From the NCBI GenBank assembly GCA_020446665.1, contig JAGREF010000137.1:1-11729 (forward strand): a DNA stretch of 11,729 nucleotides, in the 5' to 3' direction. Position numbers and translations under genes: made by a program. The notes under the pieces were generated by a model. That model was given only the letters and a program-made list of their open reading frames with translations. It was not told where the DNA came from and did not search any database. This document shows, piece after piece, positions 1 to 6,399 of the stretch; position 1 is the first letter of the stretch; each line of letters begins with the position of its first letter. Source of the DNA: Sphingomonadaceae bacterium (GTDB lineage Bacteria; Pseudomonadota; Alphaproteobacteria; Sphingomonadales; Sphingomonadaceae).

Positions 1-969
1 GAAATAGACCGAATTGCCGCGCTTGCGTGCTTCGCGGTCAATCTGGCCGCCGGGCCGGACGTAGAAACTGACATCGGCAATCGCGACAATGGCGCGGAAA
101 CCGCCCTGCCCGTCAGGTTCGGCCCAGATAGCGTCATCATGGTCGCGGGCATCGGCGGGGTCGATGGCAACGATGAGCAAGTCGCGCAGGTCTTCGCGCT
201 TTTCTTCGCTGAGCGGGAGCTTTGCTGCACGTTCGGCCTCGGCCAGCGTCTCCTCGGGGAAGATATGCGGGATGCCATGCTTGGCGATGGCGATCATGGA
301 GAAGCTCTTGGGCGCGAGTGGATCACCCAGTACTTCCACCACCTTTACCCCGGCGCGCGGGGAACGCCCGGCAGGTTCGGCAATTACCAGCTGGCCCTCT
401 TCCGCTCCGCCAAGATCCGCAATTGGCGCGCTGTTCCGCACGCGCTTATCGACCGGGGCAAGCCAGCCCTTGCCGGTGCCATCCAGCTCTACCACGCCCA
501 TCAGCCCTTCCGTTCGGGCAGGCAGCTTCTTCATCGGATGCGCCAGCCAGCCACGCTGCGTCTCTTCGGTCCGCGCGAGCACACGGTCACCGACCCGCAG
601 CGCCGCCATGCAGCCCGGCCCCTTCTTCTTCTCGATGATCTTCAGCCGGGGCGGCGGTGTCGCGTCATCGGGGCTCCAGCTGTCGGGAATGGCAAAGGCA
701 TCCCCGTCGTCGATTTCCAGCACACGAAGAACAGTAACTTTAGGCACACCGCCCATGCGGTGATAGGCAGTCTTCTTGCCGTCTATCAGCCCTTCTTCTG
801 CCATATCCTTGAGCAGCGCCTTGAGCGCGATCTTCTCCTGCCCCTTCAGCCCGAAAGCCTTGGCAATCTCGCGCTTGCCGACGATGGCATCGGCGCTCTG
901 GATGAATTCGAGAACCTGCTCTCGCGTGGGCAGCCCCTGGGGATGCTTGGTTGTGGGGCGTTTGGCCAT
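1..969 (-). CDS. rnr: Ribonuclease R, N-terminal 323 residues (3' part outside window)
   Basis: RNase R is a processive 3'-to-5' exoribonuclease of the RNB family that degrades structured RNA in the cytoplasm. The reading frame starts with ATG at 969 (MAKRPTTKHPQGLPTREQV) and stays open to base 1, so the gene is cut by the window edge. The N-terminus resembles the RNase R winged-helix region (about residues 10-65), followed by a cold-shock-like stretch (about 70-240). The RNB catalytic domain then begins with the hallmark DPADARDHDDA. Asp270, Asp276, Asp278 and Asp279 have the 0/+6/+8/+9 spacing of the Mg-binding aspartates of RNase II/R. VAIADVSFYVRPGG and RKRGNSVYF follow; the first has Phe where many homologues have His (ADVSHYV). 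The gene lies 21 nt after the M28 peptidase stop and probably shares its transcript. The S1 domain and C-terminus are not visible. Identity is secure. Confidence 0.95.
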   Translation of the reverse strand, partial: MAKRPTTKHPQGLPTREQVLEFIQSADAIVGKREIAKAFGLKGQEKIALKALLKDMAEEGLIDGKKTAYHRMGGVPKVTVLRVLEIDDGDAFAIPDSWSPDDATPPPRLKIIEKKKGPGCMAALRVGDRVLARTEETQRGWLAHPMKKLPARTEGLMGVVELDGTGKGWLAPVDKRVRNSAPIADLGGAEEGQLVIAEPAGRSPRAGVKVVEVLGDPLAPKSFSMIAIAKHGIPHIFPEETLAEAERAAKLPLSEEKREDLRDLLIVAIDPADARDHDDAIWAEPDGQGGFRAIVAIADVSFYVRPGGQIDREARKRGNSVYF

Positions 970-990
970 GCTGCGCCTATGGACGCGGCG

Positions 991-2379
991 CTACTCGCTG
1001 TCACCCTCTTCCTTGGGGATCGGCGCAAAGGCGCCGGCGGGCACCGCGCTGGAAACCGGGCTGCAAGCGCCCTGTGCTGAGCAGGCGCTGACGCCAAAGA
1101 ACCAGTCATCTCCGCGCAATTTGGCGACATGAGACCATTTGCCGCTGTTCGCAGACTGGTTGGCGTTGCTGGAAGCGGGACCGTCGAGATAGGAAATTGC
1201 GATCGAATTACCCCAGGTTGGCGCATCGGTACGTCGGGCGAATATCTCGTAAAGGATTGCGCCGTGTACGTCCTCCCATTCAATAAGCGTATCTGTCCGC
1301 ACCGCTGCCCGCGCCGTCACTTCCGGCGGCATGGGGGCGCGTGCCAGCCGATCCAGGGCGCGCACATTCAGCTGTGTCACCTTGGCGAGATAGGCGAAAT
1401 CCATTTCATCCGCCGTATCGCCATAGGTCACGCTATCCTCGACGCGCAGATCCTGATGCTGGTGTTCGTAATCCTCTATCGCGACGGAAAAGCGGATCGC
1501 GGGATAGCCCTTGTCCAGAAAGGGTATCTGGTCTCCGCCCCGGCCCATCCGGTCCGTGCGCCAGATTTGGCGGACATTCAGACCATCGGGATATTCATCC
1601 GCCAGCCCGTCCAGCCAGCGCGAGAGATTGCGGCTCGGGTTGTCATTCTCCCCGCCATTGCGGCGCTGATCGGCGCGGATTGCGTCGTTCAGGTCAGCGC
1701 GGGGCCCTTCGGAAAAGACGCGAACATTGCTGTCGTCGCAAACCCCGTCTGACCCGCATGATCCGCCGACAATATCATTGTTCAGCACTGCCTTGACGGT
1801 CCAGCCCTGCTCCTCGGCATAGTCAGCCATCAATTGCCCACCATACAGCCCCTGTTCCTCTCCAGAGAGCAGTACATAGACAATGGTGGTGGGATATTTG
1901 CGCTGCGAGAGGACCCGTGCGGCTTCCAGTATCAGAACCGTGCCTGAACCATCATCATTCGCGCCGGGGGCATCGCTGGTGAAATCCATCACGTCGCTCA
2001 CGCGGCTATCGATATGGCCTTGCACGATCACGACTTCATTCGGACGCTCTGTGCCCCACTGGATAGCAACGACATTTCGCAGGCGGGTAGGCTCAGGAAT
2101 GCGGCGCCCCTGCACCATGCGTTCCGGTACGACTACTTCGAGACAGCCGCCGCACCGGGTGGAGATATCCTTGAAGGTCGCCTCTCCCCAGCGGATCGCA
2201 GCCCCGATCCCGCGCGTAGGATGATCCTGCAGCGACAGCGTATGGCGCGTGCCAAAGCCTACCAGCGTATGAATATCCGCTTCGAGCCGCTCCGATGAGA
2301 CGGCATCAGCCGGATGATCTTCCGCTTGCACGGCGGCAGAGCAGGCGAGCAGGGCAACAGCGGTCAGGATTTTGCGCAT
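991..2379 (-). CDS. Secreted M28-family zinc metallopeptidase (aminopeptidase-like)
   Basis: The protein has 462 residues. It begins with a clear signal peptide (MRKILTAVALLACSAAVQA, probable cleavage after Ala19), so it should be periplasmic or secreted. The M28 dizinc site can be followed in order: GHIDS (His122 ligand, Asp124), GANDDGSG (Asp142 bridging ligand), SGEEQG (Glu174 general base, Glu175 ligand), NNDIVG (Asp202), and a final His in DYEHQHQD (His306, less likely His308). All expected residues are present, so it should be active, probably releasing N-terminal amino acids from peptides; the substrate is unknown. Residues about 350-445 form an extra C-terminal beta-rich, fibronectin-III-like segment. 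Cysteine pairs 76/79, 208/214 and 433/439 suit an oxidising compartment. It lies 37 nt after the DUF805 gene and 21 nt before rnr. No strong Shine-Dalgarno sequence is seen. Confidence 0.9.
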   Translation of the reverse strand: MRKILTAVALLACSAAVQAEDHPADAVSSERLEADIHTLVGFGTRHTLSLQDHPTRGIGAAIRWGEATFKDISTRCGGCLEVVVPERMVQGRRIPEPTRLRNVVAIQWGTERPNEVVIVQGHIDSRVSDVMDFTSDAPGANDDGSGTVLILEAARVLSQRKYPTTIVYVLLSGEEQGLYGGQLMADYAEEQGWTVKAVLNNDIVGGSCGSDGVCDDSNVRVFSEGPRADLNDAIRADQRRNGGENDNPSRNLSRWLDGLADEYPDGLNVRQIWRTDRMGRGGDQIPFLDKGYPAIRFSVAIEDYEHQHQDLRVEDSVTYGDTADEMDFAYLAKVTQLNVRALDRLARAPMPPEVTARAAVRTDTLIEWEDVHGAILYEIFARRTDAPTWGNSIAISYLDGPASSNANQSANSGKWSHVAKLRGDDWFFGVSACSAQGACSPVSSAVPAGAFAPIPKEEGDSE

Positions 2380-2395
2380 AAGCGCAGGTTACACG

Positions 2396-2414
2396 CTTTG
2401 CCGGGAATGCAAAG
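2396..2414 (-). other. Intercistronic hairpin between DUF805 and M28 genes
   Basis: CTTTGC (2396-2401) and GCAAAG (2409-2414) form a perfect 6-bp inverted repeat around a 7-nt loop. It begins 2 nt past the DUF805 stop codon and lies 16 nt before the M28 start. On the minus-strand transcript no run of U follows, so it does not look like an intrinsic terminator. It could be an RNA-processing or 3'-end stability element, or chance. Confidence 0.3.
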
Positions 2415-2416
2415 TG

Positions 2417-3004
2417 TCAGAAGCTGACCGGCGCATCGCCATATTTGTTGGGCCCTGCCTGCGACTTGAGCACACCAAAACCAATCACGACAAGAATGCC
2501 CACCCAACTGATCAGGCTGGTGCTGGCCATCTGGCCCTGTATGGCGAATGCCTCTTGCGGGTTCGTGGCGGACATCGCCTTTTCCATCAGCGCCAGCATA
2601 TTGTCGAGATTGACGATGTTGTAGCCGAGCGAGAAGAAATAGGTCGCGATCGGAATAATGGCGATCCAGCCGGTAAAGCCCGCATCATGCAAACGACGGA
2701 CAAAAGATGCTGCCAGCAAGGCGGAAATAACCACGCCAATGCCAGCGGAAATCCAGACCTGCGTGCGCAGTTGATCGCCCATATTGGCCATCATCATCGC
2801 CTGCATTTGCTGCTCGTCCATGCCAGCCTGCGCTGCCTGGAAAGCGCCGGTGAACATGTCGATATAAAGCGGGATCGCCGCGATGATGCCCACACCGAAT
2901 TGCATCACAACCAAGAACAGCACGTAGTACCAAAAGGTCTGGCGCGCATCGCGCCCGTCAAACTGAGTCAGATGTGAAAGATTATACTTGATGGCAGCCA
3001 GCAT
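2417..3004 (-). CDS. DUF805 family inner-membrane protein with Met-rich loop
   Basis: The protein has 195 residues, longer than the roughly 110-150 usual for DUF805. Family hallmarks are visible: an N-terminal FDGRDARQTFWYY segment (residues 15-27) just before the first membrane helix (about 27-48), the central VRRLHDAGFTGWIAIIP block (102-118), and the C-terminal GPNKYGDAP (184-192). About four hydrophobic segments are seen, near 27-48, 83-101, 112-128 and 163-180. Two insertions account for the length: residues about 49-82, with six Met within 62-75, and about 130-162, also rich in Met and Gln. DUF805 has no well-defined biochemical function, so none is assigned. The start is supported by GGGGAGAGG about 5 nt upstream of ATG. 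It sits 39 nt after proS and 37 nt before the M28 peptidase gene, so it is probably co-transcribed with them. Confidence 0.85.
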   Translation of the reverse strand: MLAAIKYNLSHLTQFDGRDARQTFWYYVLFLVVMQFGVGIIAAIPLYIDMFTGAFQAAQAGMDEQQMQAMMMANMGDQLRTQVWISAGIGVVISALLAASFVRRLHDAGFTGWIAIIPIATYFFSLGYNIVNLDNMLALMEKAMSATNPQEAFAIQGQMASTSLISWVGILVVIGFGVLKSQAGPNKYGDAPVSF

Positions 3005-3043
3005 AAGACCTCTCCCCAGAACTGTTGGCCTTGTGATTCTATT

Positions 3044-4585
3044 CTAATATGCGCGCGCAACGAGGATGCGTTCGGACGCAGGTTCGCCGGTGAAGATACA
3101 ACTCCCATCGGCAGGCTCAGCATCAATCGGCACATTGCGGAAAGTCAACTTCAGTTCCTTCAACTGCTCGACAACCTTGTCGAGTGTTTTCCCGGTCGGC
3201 TTTGACCACTGTACTTCGACCCAGCCGGGATATTTGCCATTACTGGCGTAGAAATCTGCCAGCTCTGCAACGCTGTTTACACCGCGATGAATGTTGGCAT
3301 TGCGGCGCTCCAGCGCTTCGCCAAACAGCTTGTGCTGCATTTCCTCCAGCATCGCGCCCATATTGTCGATACATTCTTCAAAGCCGCGGCTCTGGAAGTT
3401 GGGCTTGCCATTTTCATCCCACAGCCGATCACGGCGAATGCGGGTGATATTGCCTGCCTCCATATCGCGAGAGCCGACTTCGATAATGACCGGTGCCCCC
3501 TTGCGCACCCAGTCCCAGCGCTTGGCTGCGGCCTTGCCCGGCTTCTTGTCGAGCAGCACGCGGATGCGTTCACCAAGCGCGAATTGAGCAGCAAGGCCCT
3601 TGCGCAGTTTTTCGCAATATTCCAGCAGTGCCGCATCTTCTGGCTTGTCGCGCAGCATAGGCAGGATCACCACTTGCTGCGGTGCGATACGGGGCGGCAC
3701 GCGCAGCCCGTCATCATCGCCATGGGTCATGATCAGCCCGCCTATCATGCGGGTGGAGGTGCCCCAGCTGGTCGTATGGCAAAATTGCTGACCGCCTTCG
3801 CGATCCTGAAACTGAATGCCCGCCGCATGGGCGAAATTGGTGCCGAGATAGTGGCTGGTGCCAGCCTGCAGCGCCTTGCCATCCTGCATCATGGCTTCGA
3901 CTGACCAGGTTTCCACGGCACCGGGGAAGCGCTCATTTTCCGGCTTTTCACCCGCGATCACAGGAATGGCCAGATCGTCTTCCAGACAGGCGCGATACAT
4001 TTCCAGCGCGCGCTTGGTTTCCACCAGCGCATCTTCGCGGTTTTCATGCGCTGTATGCCCTTCCTGCCACAGGAATTCGCTGGTGCGCAGGAACATGCGG
4101 GTGCGCATTTCCCAGCGCACGACATTGGCCCATTGATTGGTCAGCAGCGGCAGATCGCGCCAGCTCTGCACCCAGCGCGCCATGGCATCGCCGATGATCG
4201 TTTCCGATGTCGGGCGCACGACCAGCGGTTCTTCCAGCTTTGCCGCCGGATCGGGCACCAGCCCGCCATTGCCATCAGCGATCAGGCGGTGATGCGTGAC
4301 CACAGCCATTTCCTTGGCAAAGCCTTCGACATGCTCCGCTTCACGCGTGAAATTGGCGAGCGGGATGAAAAGCGGGAAATAGCAGTTCTGGACACCGGCC
4401 GCCTTGATCCGGTCATCCATCAGGCGCTGGATACGTTCCCAGATACCATAGCCCCATGGCTTGATGACCATGCAGCCACGCACACCCGATTCCTCGGCCA
4501 TATCGGCAGCCGAGATGACTTCCTGATACCATTGCGCAAAATCATCTTCGCGCTTCACATTCAGCGCATGGCGGATATTCGACAC
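3044..4585 (-). CDS. proS: Prolyl-tRNA synthetase, archaeal/eukaryotic-type
   Basis: This 513-residue class II aminoacyl-tRNA synthetase charges tRNA-Pro with proline in the cytoplasm. Visible blocks are RPTSE (124-128), motif 2 running from RWEMRTRMFLRTSEFLWQEG (157-176) into HTAHE, the strip FCHTTSWGTSTRMIGG (268-283), and motif 3 HGDDDGLRVPPRIAP (288-302). An anticodon-binding domain follows (about 303-400). The C-terminal domain ends in ...ARAY with the family's terminal Tyr. There is no editing insertion between motifs 2 and 3, and the C-terminal extension marks the archaeal/eukaryotic class rather than the E. coli-like or short alphaproteobacterial class. Only Cys405 and Cys496 lie in the C-terminal region, so the four-Cys zinc site of some relatives is absent. 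The start codon is GTG, with AGGA 5 nt upstream. The gene follows phaR after 118 nt. Confidence 0.95.
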   Translation of the reverse strand: MSNIRHALNVKREDDFAQWYQEVISAADMAEESGVRGCMVIKPWGYGIWERIQRLMDDRIKAAGVQNCYFPLFIPLANFTREAEHVEGFAKEMAVVTHHRLIADGNGGLVPDPAAKLEEPLVVRPTSETIIGDAMARWVQSWRDLPLLTNQWANVVRWEMRTRMFLRTSEFLWQEGHTAHENREDALVETKRALEMYRACLEDDLAIPVIAGEKPENERFPGAVETWSVEAMMQDGKALQAGTSHYLGTNFAHAAGIQFQDREGGQQFCHTTSWGTSTRMIGGLIMTHGDDDGLRVPPRIAPQQVVILPMLRDKPEDAALLEYCEKLRKGLAAQFALGERIRVLLDKKPGKAAAKRWDWVRKGAPVIIEVGSRDMEAGNITRIRRDRLWDENGKPNFQSRGFEECIDNMGAMLEEMQHKLFGEALERRNANIHRGVNSVAELADFYASNGKYPGWVEVQWSKPTGKTLDKVVEQLKELKLTFRNVPIDAEPADGSCIFTGEPASERILVARAY

Positions 4586-4631
4586 GTGTGTCCTGGCTCC
4601 GTCTGGTTCGAGGATAGGAGTATTTGCCCAG

Positions 4632-4666
4632 CCCTACAGTCGAGAGGCAGGCAAAGTCGAGTAGGG
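4632..4666 (-). other. Bulged hairpin in the phaR-proS intergenic region
   Basis: CCCTAC (4632-4637) pairs with GTAGGG (4661-4666), and TCGA (4640-4643) pairs with TCGA (4657-4660). The result is a 10-bp stem with a 2-nt bulge and a 13-nt loop. It lies 46 nt upstream of the proS GTG and 37 nt past the phaR stop. No U-run follows on the minus-strand RNA, so it is not a classic terminator. It could be a 5'-leader structure of proS or a protein site. The rest of the 118-nt gap shows no convincing promoter. Confidence 0.35.
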
Positions 4667-4703
4667 AATTGGGCGTTTGTGCGAAAGAACGCGCGGCAGA
4701 GCC

Positions 4704-5267
4704 TTACTTGTCGAGTTCGTCCAGCCGCTTCTGCATGGTGGCCAGCTGCTTGCGCAGCAGTTCCATCTCGCTTTCAGGGGCGGGTTCGGGTTCAGCAGGC
4801 TTGCTGGCTGTTTCACCGCCAACCTTGGCCATCATCGCCTGCGCGGCCGACCGGAACATTGCCAGATTTGCCTCTGCCATCTTGGCAAAGGGATTTTCCG
4901 TCACATTGCCTTCGAACGCTTCCTTGAGCTTCACCTGATGCTCGCGGAAATTGGCCATGGTCGCTTCGAGATAGGATGGCATCATGGTCTGCATGGAATT
5001 GCCATACATGCCGATCAGCTGGCGCAGAAAGCTGACAGGCAGCATGTGCTGCCCGCTGGCTTCTTCTTCCATGATAATCTGTGTCAGGATCGAATGGGTG
5101 ATGTCGTCACCCGTCTTGGCATCAAGGACCTGGAAATCGCTTCCTTGCCGGGTCATCCGGGCCAGATCATCCAGCGTGATGTAGCTGGAGGAACTGGTGT
5201 TATAGAGACGCCGGTTGGCGTATTTTTTGATGATTATCGGTCCGGAACCGTCCTGATCTTTTGCCAT
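4704..5267 (-). CDS. phaR: Polyhydroxyalkanoate synthesis repressor PhaR
   Basis: The protein has 187 residues. The N-terminal DNA-binding domain reads IIIKKYANRRLYNT (11-24), SYITLDDLARM (28-38), DFQVLDAKTGDDIT (44-57) and LTQIIMEEE (61-69), an almost consensus PHB-accumulation regulator domain. It is followed by the PHB-binding-type segment MLPVSFLRQLIGMYG (75-89) and MMPSYLEATMANF (95-107). The C-terminus has a Pro/Glu-rich linker (about 155-167) and a short predicted coiled coil (168-187). In the known family PhaR represses phasin genes and its own gene, and is released when it binds nascent polyhydroxyalkanoate granules. No phaC, phaA/B or phasin gene lies in the window, so its targets are elsewhere. 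The start is supported by AGGA 8 nt upstream of ATG. The 91-nt upstream gap carries candidate PhaR boxes (5311-5342). Identity is secure. Confidence 0.95.
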   Translation of the reverse strand: MAKDQDGSGPIIIKKYANRRLYNTSSSSYITLDDLARMTRQGSDFQVLDAKTGDDITHSILTQIIMEEEASGQHMLPVSFLRQLIGMYGNSMQTMMPSYLEATMANFREHQVKLKEAFEGNVTENPFAKMAEANLAMFRSAAQAMMAKVGGETASKPAEPEPAPESEMELLRKQLATMQKRLDELDK

Positions 5268-5310
5268 TAAGTTTTTCCTGCGCCCCGTCTTATGTTTCCC
5301 CAGAGCAGTT

Positions 5311-5342
5311 TAGCACTTGCAGCATTGTGTTTGCAAGGGCAG
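5311..5342 (-). promoter_or_regulatory. Candidate PhaR operator: two CTGC-N4-GCAG-like boxes
   Basis: On the plus strand TAGC-ACTT-GCAG (5311-5322) and TTGC-AAGG-GCAG (5331-5342) resemble the CTGC-N3-4-GCAG site described for PhaR, matching 6 of 8 and 7 of 8 arm positions. They start exactly 20 bp apart, about two helical turns, and lie 44-75 nt upstream of the phaR ATG. PhaR autoregulation is known in the family; binding here is inferred from pattern only. Confidence 0.4.
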
Positions 5343-5358
5343 CAAAATCCCTTTCGCA

Positions 5359-6399
5359 TCAGCGAAATCGGCGCCCTGTCAGGGTCAGCAATTCATATTG
5401 CGACAGACCCGAATCGCGCGATGAATCAGGCAAATGCTGCGCAACATTCAGCCAGTCGCCGTCCCGCAGATCGGGTGCGTTTGCGCAATCGACCACGATC
5501 ATGTCCATCGACACTTTGCCAAGGATGGGCAGTTCCCGCCCCTCATGCAGCAATGCGGAATCTGGCCCCCGGCAGCGCAGAAAACCATCGGCATAACCCA
5601 GCGACACTACGGCGACCCGCATGGGCTCGCTGGCGGTAAAGGTGGCATTATAGCCGACGCTGTCACCGGCGTTGAGGTTGCGCAGCTGGAGCACGGCTGC
5701 TTGCGGAAAGGCTACCTGCCTGATCACGCCTTCAAGCTCCGGGCGTGGAATCCCTCCATAAAGGGCAAGGCCCGGGCGGGTCAGGCCGAAGGCATAATCT
5801 TCACCCAAAGCAATACCGGCACTGTTGGCCAGGCTGGTACGGCGGGCTGGCAAGTGTTGCACGACCTGCCGGAATGCCGCCAATTGCCGGGCATTCATCG
5901 GGCTGTCCTCATCCGCCGAAGCGAGATGCGACATCAGCGTGTCGATCTCCAGCCGCGCGATTAGCGGGTCGGCTATTTCATGCGTTGCAATTCCCAATCG
6001 ATTGATCCCGCTATCAACCATCAGATCACACCGCCCGCCCCCGCTTTCCAGCCACAGCCGGGCTTGATGCAGCGAATTGATCACCGGGCGCACCCCGGTT
6101 TCGCGGGCGTAGCGCGCATCCTTAGCAGTCAGCGGCCCATGCAGCACGCTCAGCATGGCGGCAGGGATATGCGCGAGGACAGCAGGAACCTCGCACCAGT
6201 GCGCGACAAAGAAATCCTCCGCCCCGGCCTTGCGCAGCACGGGTATCACGCGCTCCACGCCAAGGCCATAGCCATCGGCCTTTACCGCTGCGCCTGCCTT
6301 TGCTGAGCCGGACATCTGATCCAGCGTGTGCCAGTTTGATGCCAGCGCAGCTTCATCAATCCTGAGCCGCAATGTCGGTGGTGGCAGATCAGGTATCAT
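5359..6399 (-). CDS. alr: Alanine racemase (PLP-dependent)
   Basis: The enzyme interconverts L- and D-alanine in the cytoplasm and supplies D-Ala for peptidoglycan. The product has 346 residues from ATG 6399. Counting from there, the PLP lysine is Lys40 in AAVKADGYGLG. The DSGINRLGI block follows, with Arg134 near the cofactor or carboxylate, then the NSAGI and TRPGLALYGG phosphate-binding region. The second catalytic base is Tyr250 in VGYNATF, and GKVSMDM (around Met298) and a C-terminal SQYELLTLTGRRFR complete it. All catalytic residues are present. An upstream in-frame GTG at 6411 would add four residues (MTLK); neither start has an ideal Shine-Dalgarno, and the ATG better fits my expectation of the family N-terminus. 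Either start overlaps the end of the upstream MFS gene (by 11 or 23 nt), suggesting translational coupling. Confidence 0.93.
   Translation of the reverse strand: MIPDLPPPTLRLRIDEAALASNWHTLDQMSGSAKAGAAVKADGYGLGVERVIPVLRKAGAEDFFVAHWCEVPAVLAHIPAAMLSVLHGPLTAKDARYARETGVRPVINSLHQARLWLESGGGRCDLMVDSGINRLGIATHEIADPLIARLEIDTLMSHLASADEDSPMNARQLAAFRQVVQHLPARRTSLANSAGIALGEDYAFGLTRPGLALYGGIPRPELEGVIRQVAFPQAAVLQLRNLNAGDSVGYNATFTASEPMRVAVVSLGYADGFLRCRGPDSALLHEGRELPILGKVSMDMIVVDCANAPDLRDGDWLNVAQHLPDSSRDSGLSQYELLTLTGRRFR

Noticed and set aside
139..1080. Open frame of 313 codons on the plus strand opposite rnr
   Set aside because: It is antisense to RNase R, whose catalytic motifs are unmistakable; the translation shows no family features and the frame is a by-product of GC-rich codon use.
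2372..2977. Open frame of 201 codons on the plus strand opposite the DUF805 gene
   Set aside because: It is His/Arg-rich shadow coding; the minus-strand frame has the family motifs and a good ribosome site.
4046..4927. Open frame of 293 codons on the plus strand across the proS start and phaR
   Set aside because: It runs antisense through two recognised genes and their gap, with no recognisable motif.
5352..5367. TTTCGC-ATCA-GCGAAA repeat at the alr stop as a terminator
   Set aside because: The stem is only 6 bp, includes the stop codon, and is followed by GGGATTTTGC with no proper U-run; too weak to call.
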